Counted from the first letter of the stretch, positions 11,229 through 21,008 are shown. The stretch is 64,000 nt of DNA from Micromonospora zamorensis (GCF_900090275.1 NZ_LT607755.1:2666001-2730000), one strand, 5' to 3'. The notes: generated from the sequence alone by a model not told the origin. Made by a program: numbers and translations.

Positions 11229-12134
11229 ATGTCAGGGGAGCGGGGTCGGCTGGGTCGGTTCACCGACGCGGTGCTCGGCGGCGCGCGGGTCGCCCGGGAC
11301 AAGGCCCGCGAGCTGCGGGACGAGTTTCGCACCAGCGACGAGCCGGAGCGCGCCCTGGTAGCACCGCTGTTGGCCGGGCAGGACCTCCGCTACGTAGGGC
11401 TCGGACCGGTGCGCATGTCGCAGACCCACCAGGCCGGTCGGCAGCTCGCCGACGAGGTTGGCGCCGAGTTGACCGATGCGCTCGACCCGAAGGTGCTGTT
11501 CGGGCTGCTCAACATCGTCAACCCGGTGGTCTGGGTGGACGCCGTGCTGACGCCGGTGCGGCTGGCCGCGGGCGTACTGCTGCTGCCGGGCAAGGCCGGT
11601 GCCATCGCCGCCGGTGTGCCGGAGCTGGCGGCGCCGGAGCCGGGCCTGCCCCAGCAACCCGCCCAACGGGAGCCGATCCCGCTCACCGAGGAGCAGGAGG
11701 CGTTTCGGGCGCTGTTCCGGCTCAGCCTGTACCGCCCGCTGGCCGACCAGCTGGCCGAGATCGCCTACCGCCGGCGGTACGTCTTCAGCGGCGACCTCGC
11801 CACCCTCGCCGGGAGCCTCCTGCTCTTCCTGGAGCGCTACACGGGTACCCCGCTGGCGGTGACGGACACCCACCTCCACCTACTGCGGATGGGCCCCCGC
11901 CCGGACGCCGACCGGCCCGACCGCCGTCAACCGCGGGTGCTGTGGAGTGTGCGCCGCGACCGGGTGGCCCGAGTCGACTCCGAGCGTGGCGCGAGCGGGC
12001 TCGTGCAGCTCGCCTCCACCATCGTCTTCGACGACGGCTCGTGGATCCGGCTGACCCAGCCCGCGCTCCGTGACGACCAGTCGCGCTTCCTGACCGCGAT
12101 CCAGGACCTCCCCGGACAGCGTCCGACGCCGTGA
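11229..12134 (+). CDS. Unknown protein of the type VII-like cassette
   Basis: A 301-aa protein. A basic helical N-terminus precedes a hydrophobic stretch near residues 100-125 (VLTPVRLAAGVLLLPG). The C-terminal half is soluble and alpha/beta, with RVLWSVRRDRVARVDS, STIVFDDGSWIRLTQP and SRFLTAIQDL, which could be a PH-like or immunity-type fold. I cannot assign a family. ATG 11229 lies 14 nt after the previous stop with GGGAGG upstream, so it is the third gene of the plus-strand operon. An immunity or accessory role for the upstream substrate is an inference from order. Confidence 0.55.
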   Translation: MSGERGRLGRFTDAVLGGARVARDKARELRDEFRTSDEPERALVAPLLAGQDLRYVGLGPVRMSQTHQAGRQLADEVGAELTDALDPKVLFGLLNIVNPVVWVDAVLTPVRLAAGVLLLPGKAGAIAAGVPELAAPEPGLPQQPAQREPIPLTEEQEAFRALFRLSLYRPLADQLAEIAYRRRYVFSGDLATLAGSLLLFLERYTGTPLAVTDTHLHLLRMGPRPDADRPDRRQPRVLWSVRRDRVARVDSERGASGLVQLASTIVFDDGSWIRLTQPALRDDQSRFLTAIQDLPGQRPTP

Positions 12135-12195
12135 CCGGGACGGCGTCGGGCACGGTGCGCTGGCCGACGGGTCTGCCCGTGGCCCGGCGGTCGGG

Positions 12196-13167
12196 TCAGC
12201 CGTCGCGCTCGGGGTAGCCGACCGGCACCGCCGAGACGTCGTCCAGAGCTGTGGTGATCTCCTCGGGCAGTGTGATCCGTTCCACCTGGAGCGCGCCGAG
12301 CAGCTGCCCCACGGTCCGGGCGCCGAGGATCGGCGCGGTCACCCCGGGCCGGTCCCGGATCCAGGCCAACGCCACTTCCAGCGGCGACACACCCAGCCCG
12401 CCGGCCGCGGTCGCCACCGCCTCCACGATGCTGGAGCAACGGGGGTCCAGGTACGTGGCGACGAACCGCTCGAAGTGCGGCGACGCGGCCCGCGAATCCG
12501 CCGGACGGCCGTGCCGGTACTTACCGGTCAGCACTCCCCGGCCCAGCGGCGACCAGGGCAGCACGCCAAGACCGAGCGCGTCGCAGGCGGGCAGCACCTC
12601 CCGCTCCACACCCCGCTCCAGCAGCGAGTATTCGACCTGGGACGCGACCACCGGCGCCCGCCCCGGCCAGGCGGTCTGCCAGGCGGCGGCCCGCGCGGTC
12701 TGCCACCCGGAGAAGTTCGACACCCCGACGTAGCGGACCTTGCCGCTGGCCACCGCGTGGTCCAAAGCGGCCAGGGTCTCCTCCAGCGGGGTGTCCGGGT
12801 CGTACCCGTGCACCTGGAACAGGTCGACGTGGTCGGTGCCCAGCCGCCGCAGGGACGCGTCCAACGTCCGCAGCAGGTGCCCTCGGGAGCCGTCCCGGCG
12901 CCGGCCGCTGCCCGGGCGCAACCCGGCCTTGGTGGCGATCAGCAGCTCCTCGCGGGGCACCAGGGAGCCCAGCAGTGAACCGATCACCGACTCGGCGTCG
13001 CCGTCGCCGTACACGTCGGCGGTGTCGATCAAGTTGCCGCCCGCGTCCAGGTAACTCTTCAGCTGGGCGGCCGCATCGTCGGCGTCGGTGTCCCGGCCCC
13101 AGGTCATGGTGCCGAGCGCGAGCCGGGAAACCGCCAGCCCGCTTCGGCCGAGCGGTCGCTGTTGCAT
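12196..13167 (-). CDS. Aldo/keto reductase
   Basis: A 323-aa NADP(H)-dependent aldo/keto reductase, a TIM barrel close to the YajO/YhdN group. Motifs seen: LGTMTWG near residue 20, LIDTADVYGDGDAES (catalytic Asp and Tyr), LIATKAG (catalytic Lys), DLFQVHGYDPDTPLEE (His), YVGVSNFSGWQ, QVEYSLLER and LPWSPLGRGVLTGKY. The substrate is unknown. ATG 13167 lacks a Shine-Dalgarno sequence but has TAAGGT 6 nt upstream, so it is probably leaderless. Confidence 0.9.
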   Translation of the reverse strand: MQQRPLGRSGLAVSRLALGTMTWGRDTDADDAAAQLKSYLDAGGNLIDTADVYGDGDAESVIGSLLGSLVPREELLIATKAGLRPGSGRRRDGSRGHLLRTLDASLRRLGTDHVDLFQVHGYDPDTPLEETLAALDHAVASGKVRYVGVSNFSGWQTARAAAWQTAWPGRAPVVASQVEYSLLERGVEREVLPACDALGLGVLPWSPLGRGVLTGKYRHGRPADSRAASPHFERFVATYLDPRCSSIVEAVATAAGGLGVSPLEVALAWIRDRPGVTAPILGARTVGQLLGALQVERITLPEEITTALDDVSAVPVGYPERDG

Positions 13168-13173
13168 GGGTGA

Positions 13174-13179
13174 ACCTTA
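13174..13179 (-). promoter_or_regulatory. -10 box of the aldo/keto reductase gene
   Basis: TAAGGT with a 6-nt gap to ATG 13167; no ribosome binding site lies between. Confidence 0.5.
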
Positions 13180-13195
13180 TTTCGAACCTGCCGTG

Positions 13196-13221
13196 AGAGA
13201 TATCCTCGCTCCCGTATCTCT
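13196..13221. promoter_or_regulatory. Inverted repeat in a divergent promoter region
   Basis: AGAGATA at 13196-13202 and TATCTCT at 13215-13221 form a perfect 7-bp dyad between the divergent reductase and oxidoreductase genes. It could be an operator shared by both; no regulator is encoded next to it. Confidence 0.3.
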
Positions 13222-13353
13222 GCCGGTTCTGCCGGTTCCGCCGCCATGGGCTGCCCCGATGGAGGGGGGACCAAAGGTGTCGAGCCGGTGATCGAGTCTG
13301 TTATCGGCATTGCGTAACCTGGTGCGACCTGTGCCACGGATGGGGGAGGACCA

Positions 13354-14406
13354 GTGCGACTCGGGCTCAGTCTCGGATACCAGACGGCGTGGAGCACACC
13401 GGCCGACCACCTGGCGTTGGCCCAGGAGGCCGACCGGCTGGGTTACTCGGTGGTGTGGGCGGCGGAGGCCTACGGCTCCGACTCGCCCAGCATGCTCGCC
13501 TGGATGGCCGGCCAGACCGAACGGATCGACGTCGGCGCCGCGGTGATGCAGATCCCCGCGCGTACGCCGGCGGCCACCGCCATGACCGCCGCCACCATCG
13601 ACGCGCTCTCCGGTGGTCGGTTCCGCCTCGGCCTGGGCGTCTCCGGCCCGCAGGTCTCCGAGGGCTGGCACGGTGTGCGGTTCGCCAAGCCACTCGCCCG
13701 GACCCGCGAGTTCGTCGACATCGTCAAGCTGGCCATCGCCCGCAAGGAGGTGGCGTACGACGGCGAGCACTACACGCTGCCGCTGCCCGACGGCCCCGGT
13801 AAGGCCCTGCGGCTGGGCTTCCACCCGCCACGCGAGCACATTCCGATCTACCTGGCGGCGGTCGGCCCGAAGAACCTGGAGCTGGCCGGCGAGATCGCCG
13901 ACGGCTGGCTGGCCGTGTTCTATGCCCCGGAGTTCGCCGAGGAGCAGCTCGCCTCGGTCCGCGCCGGGCGGGCCAAGGTCGGCAAGGAGCTGGCCGGGTT
14001 CGACGTGGTGCCGTCGGTGCCTGTGGTGATCGGTGACGACGTGGCCTCCTGCGCCGAGCTGGTGCGCTGGTACGCGGCGCTGTACGTGGGTGGCATGGGC
14101 AGCCGCCAGCAGAACTTCTACAACCAGCTCGCCACCCGGATGGGTTACGGCGACGCCGCCCGCGAGGTGCAGGACCTGTACCTGGCCAAGCGGCAGCGCG
14201 ACGCCGCCGCCGCCGTACCGATGGAGTTCATCGACCGCACCTCGCTGCTCGGCCCGAAGGAGCGCATCGCCGAGCGCATGCGGGAGTACGCTGCCGCCGG
14301 CGTCACCACGCTGTCGGTGACCCTGTTCGTGGCGGACCGGGACAGCGGGGTGCAGACCCTGCGTACCGTCGCCGAGGCGCTCGACCTCTCCGGAGTTGGC
14401 GAGTGA
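13354..14406 (+). CDS. LLM-class F420-dependent oxidoreductase
   Basis: A 350-aa luciferase-like TIM-barrel oxidoreductase, probably using coenzyme F420 as in most actinobacterial members. Visible features are the N-terminal strand [27 protein letters not shown], the family stretch [19 protein letters not shown], and [23 protein letters not shown]. It looks most like the Rv3520c-type subgroup; the substrate is unknown. The GTG at 13354 follows GGGGGAGGA. Its stop overlaps the uppP start (GTGA), so the two are translated together. Confidence 0.85.
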   Translation: MRLGLSLGYQTAWSTPADHLALAQEADRLGYSVVWAAEAYGSDSPSMLAWMAGQTERIDVGAAVMQIPARTPAATAMTAATIDALSGGRFRLGLGVSGPQVSEGWHGVRFAKPLARTREFVDIVKLAIARKEVAYDGEHYTLPLPDGPGKALRLGFHPPREHIPIYLAAVGPKNLELAGEIADGWLAVFYAPEFAEEQLASVRAGRAKVGKELAGFDVVPSVPVVIGDDVASCAELVRWYAALYVGGMGSRQQNFYNQLATRMGYGDAAREVQDLYLAKRQRDAAAAVPMEFIDRTSLLGPKERIAERMREYAAAGVTTLSVTLFVADRDSGVQTLRTVAEALDLSGVGE

Positions 14407-15239
14407 CCTGGGTCGAGGCCATCGTCCTGGGCATCGTCCAGGGACTGACCGAGTTCCTCCCGGTCAGCTCGTCGGGGCATCTGCGGATCACCTCGGCGAT
14501 CTTCTTCGACCGTGATGCCGGCGCGTCGTTCACAGCGGTCACCCAGCTCGGCACCGAAGCGGCCGTGCTGATCTACTTCGCCAAGGACATCTGGCGGATC
14601 ACCCGGACGTGGCTGGTCGGCATCAGGGACAAGTCGGTGCGTTCCAGCCTCGACTATCGGATGGGCTGGTACGTGATCGTCGGCTCGATCCCCATCGGGC
14701 TGTTCGGCTTCCTGTTCAAGGACCAGATCAAGACCGCTGGGCGCAACCTGTGGGTGGTGGCGACCACGCTGATCGTGTTCGCCTTCGTGCTGGCGTTCGC
14801 CGAATACTGGGGGCGGCAGACGCGTACCCTGCAGAACTTCCGGATGAAGGACGGCGTGGTGATGGGCTTCGCCCAGGCCATGGCGCTGGTGCCCGGGGTG
14901 TCCCGCTCCGGCGGCACGCTCACCGCCGGCCTGTTGCTCAACCTCACCCGGGAGGCCGCGGCACGCTACTCGTTCCTGCTGGCCATCCCGGCGGTGGTGA
15001 TGTCCGGTGTGTTCAGCCTCGGGGACGTCTTCGAGCCGTCCGCCCCGGGCACGTCCGTGCCCACCGTGGCGCAGACGATCGTGGCCACCGTCATCGCCTT
15101 CGCCATCGGCTACGCGGCCATCGCGTGGCTGTTGCGCTACGTCGCCCACCACACCCTGTACGTCTTCGTGCTGTACCGGGTCGCGCTGGGCACCCTGGTC
15201 CTGGCTCTGCTGATGACCGGCACGATCAGCGCCACCTGA
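14403..15239 (+). CDS. uppP: Undecaprenyl-diphosphatase
   Basis: A 278-aa integral membrane protein of the BacA/UppP family. It dephosphorylates undecaprenyl diphosphate so the lipid carrier can be reused for peptidoglycan and other wall polymers. Hallmarks: [15 protein letters not shown] near the N-terminus and [15 protein letters not shown] near residue 165, with the catalytic Glu, Ser, His and Arg present. About eight membrane segments; the length is normal for the family. Translationally coupled to the F420-type oxidoreductase through a GTGA overlap and followed by a strong terminator. Confidence 0.95.
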   Translation: MTWVEAIVLGIVQGLTEFLPVSSSGHLRITSAIFFDRDAGASFTAVTQLGTEAAVLIYFAKDIWRITRTWLVGIRDKSVRSSLDYRMGWYVIVGSIPIGLFGFLFKDQIKTAGRNLWVVATTLIVFAFVLAFAEYWGRQTRTLQNFRMKDGVVMGFAQAMALVPGVSRSGGTLTAGLLLNLTREAAARYSFLLAIPAVVMSGVFSLGDVFEPSAPGTSVPTVAQTIVATVIAFAIGYAAIAWLLRYVAHHTLYVFVLYRVALGTLVLALLMTGTISAT

Positions 15240-15253
15240 TCCGCCCGCACCTC

Positions 15254-15284
15254 GGCCCCCGCCCCTCGCAGAGGGGTGGGGGCC
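15254..15284 (+). terminator. Rho-independent terminator after uppP
   Basis: A 14-bp stem (one G-T pair) with a 3-nt loop, followed directly by TTT. Confidence 0.8.
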
Positions 15285-15410
15285 TTTCCGTGGCCAAGGC
15301 GGGCCGTTTCCGCTGTTCCGCACAACGAGGACTCAGCGGTTCTATTCTCCTGATATCGGGCTGTCTCCCCGGGTGGGATCTGTCGGTGGCTCGCGTCGGA
15401 GAGGGCGACC

Positions 15411-16868
15411 GTGACTGCCAGCGCTGGCCCGAAGCATGGCCGGGGGCGGCCACCGAGACGCAACCTCGTCGCGGTCGTCTCGATCGTCGTGCTCTCCGGT
15501 GCGTTCTTCGGCTACGACCAGGGCGTCATCAGCGGTGCGCTCCGCGACATTCGCCAGACCTTCCACGCGGACACCTTCGCCGTCGAGGTGGCGGCGAGCT
15601 GGGTGACCCCTGGGGCGCTGGTGGGCGCGCTGCTCGGCGGCCACCTCGCGGACCGGATCGGTCGCCGCGGGGCGCTGTGGGTCGCCGCCGCCACGTTCGC
15701 GGTGGGCACGATCCTGCAGGCGACCGCACCGGTGATCGGGGTCATGTTCGGCGCGCGGTTGATCCTGGGGCTGGGCATCGGGGTGGCCTCGGTCGCCGGG
15801 CCGATGTACGCGGCGGAGGCCGCGCCGGAACGGATCCGCGGCAGCCTCCTGGCGGTCTACCAGTTCTCCACGACGTTCGCCATCTTCATCGGTTACCTGG
15901 CCGACGAGCTGTTCGAGGCCGGCAACTCCTGGCGTTACCTGCTGGTGGCAGCGGCGCTGCTGGGTGTGGCCCTCGCCCTGGTCACCACGGTGATCCCCGA
16001 CTCGGCCGTCTGGTACTTCGGACGGGGGGACCCGCGCCGGGCGGAGGCGTCCCTGCGGGCGACAGTGCCGGCGCGGAACGTGCCCCAGCGACTGCACGCC
16101 ATCGAGGAGAGCCTCTCGGCCGGCAAGGCGGGCTGGCGGGAGGTGCTGTCGCCGCAGTGGCGGCGCCCGTTGGCGCTCGGTGTCGGCATGGCGCTGTTCC
16201 AGCAACTGACCGGGATCAACGGGATCATCTACTACGCCGACGAGATCTTCTCGTCCGCCGGGTTCCACACCCCGCAAGCGCAACTGGCTGCGACCACCTG
16301 GGCGATCGGCGGGGTCGACTCACTCTTCACGCTGGTCGCGGTCGCCTTCCTTGACCGGCTCGGTCGCCGGCCGCTGCTGCTGGTCGGGCTGCTGGGCATG
16401 GCGGTCTCGCTCGTGGTGGTCAGCATCAGTTTCGCCAGGATGGCCCCGGCGGCGCGGACGGCGGGAGCGACCGGGCACCATCCCACCGACGCGGGCATCT
16501 TCCTGCTGATCGGTGTGGTCATGTTCGTGGCGTTCTACGCGATGTCGATCGGGCCGACCGCCTGGACGGTCATCAACGAGATCTTCCCGGGCCGCATCCG
16601 GGGCCGGTGCGTGGCGATCGCCTCCGCCACCCACTGGGGCACCGAGTACCTGATCACGCAGTTCTTTTTGAGCATGCTCGACGCCCTGGGGAGATCGGGA
16701 GTGTTCGCCCTCTTCGCCGGCACCTGCGTGCTCGGCTTTCTGTTCGTCTGGCGGTACCTGCCGGAGACCAAGGGCAGGACTCTCGAACAGATCCAGCACA
16801 TGTGGCAGACCGACGCTCGTGCTCGGCGTCCGCACCGTGTCGATGACCGGTCAGCCGGTACGGCGTGA
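15411..16868 (+). CDS. Sugar porter (MFS) transporter
   Basis: A 485-aa, 12-TM major facilitator of the sugar porter family, probably a proton-sugar symporter. Diagnostic motifs: FFGYDQGVISGAL in TM1, GGHLADRIGRRGAL in loop 2-3, GRGDPRRAEASL in the central loop, QQLTGINGIIYYADEIF in TM7, DRLGRRPLLL in loop 8-9 and YLPETKGRTLEQIQ after TM12. The sugar cannot be predicted. GTG 15411 follows GGAGAGGG. It stands alone, after the uppP terminator and before the urease operon. Confidence 0.9.
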   Translation: MTASAGPKHGRGRPPRRNLVAVVSIVVLSGAFFGYDQGVISGALRDIRQTFHADTFAVEVAASWVTPGALVGALLGGHLADRIGRRGALWVAAATFAVGTILQATAPVIGVMFGARLILGLGIGVASVAGPMYAAEAAPERIRGSLLAVYQFSTTFAIFIGYLADELFEAGNSWRYLLVAAALLGVALALVTTVIPDSAVWYFGRGDPRRAEASLRATVPARNVPQRLHAIEESLSAGKAGWREVLSPQWRRPLALGVGMALFQQLTGINGIIYYADEIFSSAGFHTPQAQLAATTWAIGGVDSLFTLVAVAFLDRLGRRPLLLVGLLGMAVSLVVVSISFARMAPAARTAGATGHHPTDAGIFLLIGVVMFVAFYAMSIGPTAWTVINEIFPGRIRGRCVAIASATHWGTEYLITQFFLSMLDALGRSGVFALFAGTCVLGFLFVWRYLPETKGRTLEQIQHMWQTDARARRPHRVDDRSAGTA

Positions 16869-16956
16869 TTCCCGCCTTCTGACCCGCGACGCAGGGGCGA
16901 GGCGTACGGTCGATCCGAAGCCGCCCAAAACGGATCAGTAGGACAAAGTAGCTCAA

Positions 16957-16962
16957 TAGGGT
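16957..16962 (+). promoter_or_regulatory. Candidate -10 box of the urease operon
   Basis: TAGGGT lies 79 nt upstream of ureA within an AT-richer stretch, with a nearby small dyad AGCG-TAAG-CGCT at 16964-16975. The long leader (about 70 nt) could hold regulatory sites; I see no clear GlnR box. Confidence 0.3.
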
Positions 16963-17041
16963 CAAGCGTAAGCGCTCACCCTGTGGCGAGTCCTCTCGGC
17001 GCAATGGCGGCTCCCGACCGACAGTCGCGAAGGACCAGGAC

Positions 17042-17344
17042 GTGCATCTGACACCAAGGGAATTCGACAAGCTGACGATCCTCTCGATGGCCATCGTCGC
17101 CAACGCCCGCAAGGCCAGGGGGATCAAGCTGAACCACCCCGAGGCCGTGGCGGTGATCTGTGCCGCGGCCCTGGAGGGGGCCCGGGAGGGCAAGACCGTC
17201 GAAGAGGTCATGAACGAGGCCCGCAGCACCCTCAGCGCCGATGACGTGATGCCGGGCGTGCCGGACATGCTGCCCATGATCCAGGTCGAGGCGGTCTTCA
17301 CCGACGGTTCTCGACTGGTCACCGTGCACTCACCGATCCGATAG
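17042..17344 (+). CDS. ureA: Urease gamma subunit
   Basis: A 100-aa protein matching UreA over its full normal length: [17 protein letters not shown] at the start, [16 protein letters not shown] sequence (here [12 protein letters not shown]), [23 protein letters not shown] and the C-terminal [18 protein letters not shown]. It is a structural subunit of the cytoplasmic nickel urease that hydrolyses urea to ammonia and carbamate. GTG 17042 has AGGA upstream. First gene of a nine-gene operon. Confidence 0.95.
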   Translation: MHLTPREFDKLTILSMAIVANARKARGIKLNHPEAVAVICAAALEGAREGKTVEEVMNEARSTLSADDVMPGVPDMLPMIQVEAVFTDGSRLVTVHSPIR

Positions 17345-17388
17345 GCGCAGCCAGCCCAGAGGCGATCTCCAGGAAGGTGGAGCAGGAA

Positions 17389-17850
17389 ATGGCCAAGCAA
17401 CATCCCGGCCCCAACTCGAAGCACGTGCGACCCATCGGGGGCTACGTGCTGAGCGACCAGCCGTTGGAGCTGAACGCGGGGCGGCCGGTCACCGAGGTCG
17501 TCGTTCAGAACACCGGCGACCGACCGATCCAGGTCGGCTCACACTTCCACTTCTTCGAGGCCAACCGGATGCTCGCCTTCGATCGTGAGGCGGCCTTCGG
17601 GCGTCGGTTGAACATCCCGGCGACGACCTCCATCCGCTTCGAGCCGGGCGACAAGAAGACGGTCGAGCTCATCCCCTTCGGCGGACAGCAGCGCGTGTAC
17701 GGATTCAACGGCCTGGTGCAGGGGTGGAGCGGCAGCGAGTCGACCCCCAGCTACCGGCCGGACCGCACCGAGGCGATCCACAACGCCAGGACGCGGGGCT
17801 TCAAGTTCGCCCCGGAGCAGCAGGACAGCCCCAAGGACAAGAAGAAGTAG
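17389..17850 (+). CDS. ureB: Urease beta subunit
   Basis: A 153-aa UreB with the conserved core [41 protein letters not shown] and [17 protein letters not shown]. Compared with the usual 100-105 aa of actinobacterial UreB, it has N- and C-terminal extensions (Lys-rich tail ending in KDKKK). Such extensions are typical of Yersinia-type UreB. ATG 17389 is preferred because GGAG lies 6 nt upstream; the in-frame GTG at 17377 abuts its own AGGAAG and is unlikely to be used. Confidence 0.92.
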   Translation: MAKQHPGPNSKHVRPIGGYVLSDQPLELNAGRPVTEVVVQNTGDRPIQVGSHFHFFEANRMLAFDREAAFGRRLNIPATTSIRFEPGDKKTVELIPFGGQQRVYGFNGLVQGWSGSESTPSYRPDRTEAIHNARTRGFKFAPEQQDSPKDKKK

Positions 17851-17898
17851 ATCCGCTATCCCGCAGGGCTGCCAGCCTCGGGCAGGAGAGATGATTCG

Positions 17899-19617
17899 AT
17901 GAGCCAGATTTCGCGGCAAGAATATTCCGGAATGTACGGCCCGACGACGGGCGACCAGATCAGGCTCGGGGACACCGACCTGTACATCGAGATCGAGAAG
18001 GATCTCCGGGTCCTCGGCGACGAGGTGATGTACGGCGGGGGCAAGACCCTGCGCGACGGCATGGGGGTCAACAACCAGTACACCAACGCGCAGGGTGGCC
18101 TGGACCTGGTCATCACGAACGTGACCATCGTCGACGCGACCCTCGGCGTGATCAAGGCCGATGTCGGTGTCAAGGACGGCAAGATCGCCGGCATCGGCAA
18201 GGCCGGCAACCCGAACATCATGGACGGCGTCACCCCCGAGCTGGTGACCGGTCCGGGCACCGAGGCCATCTCCGGCGAGCACCTCATCCTGACCGCCGGG
18301 GGCATCGACACGCACGTGCACCTGGTGACGCCGCTGCAGGCGTACGCCGCCCTGAGCAACGGCGTCACCACCCTGTGGGGCGGCGGCACCGGCCCGACCG
18401 ACAGCACCAACGGCGTCACCATCACCCCGGGTCCGTGGAACCTCCACGCGATGATGCGGGCCTTCGAGACCATCCCGATCAACATCGGTCTGATGGCGAA
18501 GGGCAACAGCACCGGCCGTGCCCCACTGGTCGAACAGATCATGGCGGGCGCGCCGAGCTTCAAGATCCATGAGGACTGGGGTGCGCCGCCGGCGGTGATC
18601 CGGGCCTGCCTGGACGTCGCCGACGAGTTCGACGTCCAGGTCAGCATCCACACCGACACCCTCAACGAGAGCGGCTACCTCGAGGACAGCATCGCCGCGT
18701 TCGAGGGCCGGACGATCCACACCTTCCACACCGAGGGCGCCGGTGGCGGGCACGCGCCGGACGTCATCAAGGTCGCCAGCCAGATGAACGTGCTGCCCAG
18801 CTCGACCACGCCGACGGTGCCCTACGGCATCAACAGCCAGTCCGAGCTGTACGACATGATCATGGTCTGTCACAACTTCAACCCGCAGGTCCCCTCGGAC
18901 GTGGCCTTCGTGGAGAGCCGGATCCGGACCGAGACGATCGCGGCCGAGGACGTCCTGCTCGACGAGGGCGTCATCTCGATGATGCAGAGCGACTCGCAGG
19001 CCATGGGGCGCGTCGGCGAGACCTGGCTGCGGACCATCCAGCTCGCCGGGCAGATGAAGACCGCCCGCGGCAAGCTCGCCGAGGACTCCAGCGCCAACGA
19101 CAACTTCCGGGTGCTGCGGTACGTCGCCAAGATGACCATCAACCCGGCCATCACCCAGGGGATCTCGCACGTGCTGGGCTCGGTCACACCGGGCAAGATG
19201 GCCGACCTCGTGCTCTGGGAGCCGGCCTTCTTCGGCGCGAAGCCGAAGCTCGTCCTCAAGGGCGGCATGATCGCCTGGTCGATCATGGGTGACCCGAACG
19301 CGTCACTGCCGACACCGCAGCCGGTCTACTACCGGCCCTCGTTCGCCGCGTACGGCAGCCAGCTCGCAAAGACCTGCGTGACCTTCGTGTCCCGGGCCGC
19401 GCACGAAGCCGGCATCGCCGAGGAGCTCGGCCTCCAACGGCAGGTCATGCCGGTCTACCGGACCCGGGGGCTCACCAAGCGGGACATGGTCCGCAACGAC
19501 CGGCTTCCCAAGCTCGAGGTCGATCCGGAGACGTTCGCCGTGAAGATGGACGGCGTCCACGCGACGGTGCCGCCGGCCCGGAACCTGCCCCTGAGCCAGC
19601 TCTACTTCTTCAGCTGA
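17899..19617 (+). CDS. ureC: Urease alpha subunit (catalytic)
   Basis: A 572-aa catalytic subunit. Nickel ligands and active-site residues are all visible: H139 and H141 ([10 protein letters not shown]), K222 in FKIHEDWG (the carbamylated Lys), the [15 protein letters not shown] segment, and the Asp of [11 protein letters not shown]. The mobile flap reads MVCHNFNP, keeping Cys324 and the catalytic His325 but with Asn where many ureases have a second His. The N-terminus ([18 protein letters not shown]), [14 protein letters not shown] and the C-terminus LSQLYFFS match the Yersinia/Edwardsiella-type enzymes I know better than typical actinobacterial UreC. Confidence 0.95.
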   Translation: MSQISRQEYSGMYGPTTGDQIRLGDTDLYIEIEKDLRVLGDEVMYGGGKTLRDGMGVNNQYTNAQGGLDLVITNVTIVDATLGVIKADVGVKDGKIAGIGKAGNPNIMDGVTPELVTGPGTEAISGEHLILTAGGIDTHVHLVTPLQAYAALSNGVTTLWGGGTGPTDSTNGVTITPGPWNLHAMMRAFETIPINIGLMAKGNSTGRAPLVEQIMAGAPSFKIHEDWGAPPAVIRACLDVADEFDVQVSIHTDTLNESGYLEDSIAAFEGRTIHTFHTEGAGGGHAPDVIKVASQMNVLPSSTTPTVPYGINSQSELYDMIMVCHNFNPQVPSDVAFVESRIRTETIAAEDVLLDEGVISMMQSDSQAMGRVGETWLRTIQLAGQMKTARGKLAEDSSANDNFRVLRYVAKMTINPAITQGISHVLGSVTPGKMADLVLWEPAFFGAKPKLVLKGGMIAWSIMGDPNASLPTPQPVYYRPSFAAYGSQLAKTCVTFVSRAAHEAGIAEELGLQRQVMPVYRTRGLTKRDMVRNDRLPKLEVDPETFAVKMDGVHATVPPARNLPLSQLYFFS

Positions 19618-19678
19618 CCCCCGTCGGGACCGTCTCGTACGTGCCTGGTCCCGGCACACCGACCGAAAGGAGAGGCCC

Positions 19679-20242
19679 GTGCTCGTCGAGACGGTGCTGG
19701 GCAACATGAACGAGCCCGACTGGACGCTCCGCCTGAAGGAAGCGCGCATCGACGACCTGGTCCTCGACCAGTGGGACGCCCAGAAGAGCCGCATCCGCAA
19801 GGTGACCAGTTCCGGGTCGGAGCTGTCGGTGGCGCTGGCGCGTGGCGTCCGGCTGCGCGACGGCGACGTCCTCGCCTGGGACGACCTGACCGCCACCGCG
19901 GTGGTGGCCCGGGTACAGCTGGGCGAGGTGATGGTCGTCCACCTCGACAAGCTGCGCGGCGAGTCAGCCGAGCTGCTCATCCGCTCCGCCGTCGAGCTCG
20001 GTCACGCCATCGGCAACCAGCACTGGCCGGCCGTGGTCAAGGGCACGAAGATGTACGTTCCGCTGACAGTGGACCGCAAGGTCATGGACTCGGTGATGCG
20101 CACCCACGCCTTCACCGGGATCACCCACGAGTTCGTTCCCGGCACCGAGGTCATCGCGTACCTCGCGCCGCACGAGTCGCGGCGGTTGTTCGGTGGCGCC
20201 GACTCGACGCCGCACTCCCACCTCCCCGCCGACCTCAACTGA
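19679..20242 (+). CDS. ureE: Urease nickel metallochaperone
   Basis: A 187-aa UreE that delivers Ni(II) during urease maturation. The metal-binding domain shows IRSAVELGHAIGNQHWPAVV and KMYVPLTVDRKVMDSVMRTHAF, with the conserved interface His. The C-terminal tail has only a short His motif (PHSHLP) instead of a long His-rich tail, so nickel storage capacity should be low. GTG 19679 follows AAAGGAGAGG. The presence of ureE is itself notable, because many actinobacterial urease operons lack it. Confidence 0.9.
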   Translation: MLVETVLGNMNEPDWTLRLKEARIDDLVLDQWDAQKSRIRKVTSSGSELSVALARGVRLRDGDVLAWDDLTATAVVARVQLGEVMVVHLDKLRGESAELLIRSAVELGHAIGNQHWPAVVKGTKMYVPLTVDRKVMDSVMRTHAFTGITHEFVPGTEVIAYLAPHESRRLFGGADSTPHSHLPADLN

Positions 20243-20264
20243 GCGGGGCCGGACGGTGCGCACC

Positions 20265-20942
20265 ATGGCGGAAACCCTGAAGCTGCTGCAGTTCGGCGAC
20301 TCGGTCTTCCCGGTCGGCGCCTTCTCCTTCTCCAGCGGTCTGGAGATGGCCGTCCAGCACGGCGTCGTGCACGACCGGGAGACCCTCCAGGACTACGTCC
20401 GGACCGTCACCCGGCTCGCCGCCACCGGGGACGGTGTCGCCCTGCTCGCCGGGCACCGTGCCGCCGTCGCGGGAGACCTCGACCGGATCCGGCGCGCCGA
20501 CGAGGCCGTCCACCTGCGCAAGATCAACGAAGAGATGCGGACGATGTCCGTACGCATGGGGCGCAAGCTGGCGGAGGCCGCGACCCGGATCGTCGGGGAG
20601 ACCCTGCTCAAGAAGCGGCTCGGCGAGTCGGCGTCGGGCGCGCCGGTCACCTACCCGGTCGCGCTCGGGGTGGTCTTCGCCGACCTCGGGGTGCCCGAGG
20701 AGGACGCGTTCGCGGCCCACCAGTACGGCGCCGCCTCGACGGTGCTCAGCGCCGCCATCCGGTTGATGCGGGTCGACCACCTCGACGCGCAGTCGATCCT
20801 GTTCGCGGTCAACGAGAAGGTCACCGACGACTACCGCGACGTGCGCACCGCCGACCTCGACGACATGCAGACCTTCGGGCCGCACATCGACGTCCTGGCC
20901 GGCGCACACCAGCACATCCACGTGCGGATGTTCATGAGCTGA
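20265..20942 (+). CDS. ureF: Urease accessory protein UreF
   Basis: About 225 aa, all-helical UreF, part of the UreD-UreF-UreG complex that loads nickel. Seen: LLQFGDSVFPVGAFSFSSGLE near the N-terminus (family signature LQ..D..FP.GaFsHS), a central helix bundle, and AHQYGAASTVLSAAIRLMRVDH. I start at ATG 20265; a GTG at 20256 is equally weak in ribosome binding site. It lies 22 nt after ureE. Confidence 0.88.
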   Translation: MAETLKLLQFGDSVFPVGAFSFSSGLEMAVQHGVVHDRETLQDYVRTVTRLAATGDGVALLAGHRAAVAGDLDRIRRADEAVHLRKINEEMRTMSVRMGRKLAEAATRIVGETLLKKRLGESASGAPVTYPVALGVVFADLGVPEEDAFAAHQYGAASTVLSAAIRLMRVDHLDAQSILFAVNEKVTDDYRDVRTADLDDMQTFGPHIDVLAGAHQHIHVRMFMS

Positions 20943-21008
20943 GGGCTGACCTCCGCGATCCACACGTTTCTGACCCTCAACACGTCTCCCAGAAGGACTG
21001 GTCACATC

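Noticed and set aside
8568..12134. Complete ESX secretion system
   Set aside because: No EccB, EccC, EccD, EccE or mycosin gene is present; only substrate-, chaperone- and YbaB-like genes.
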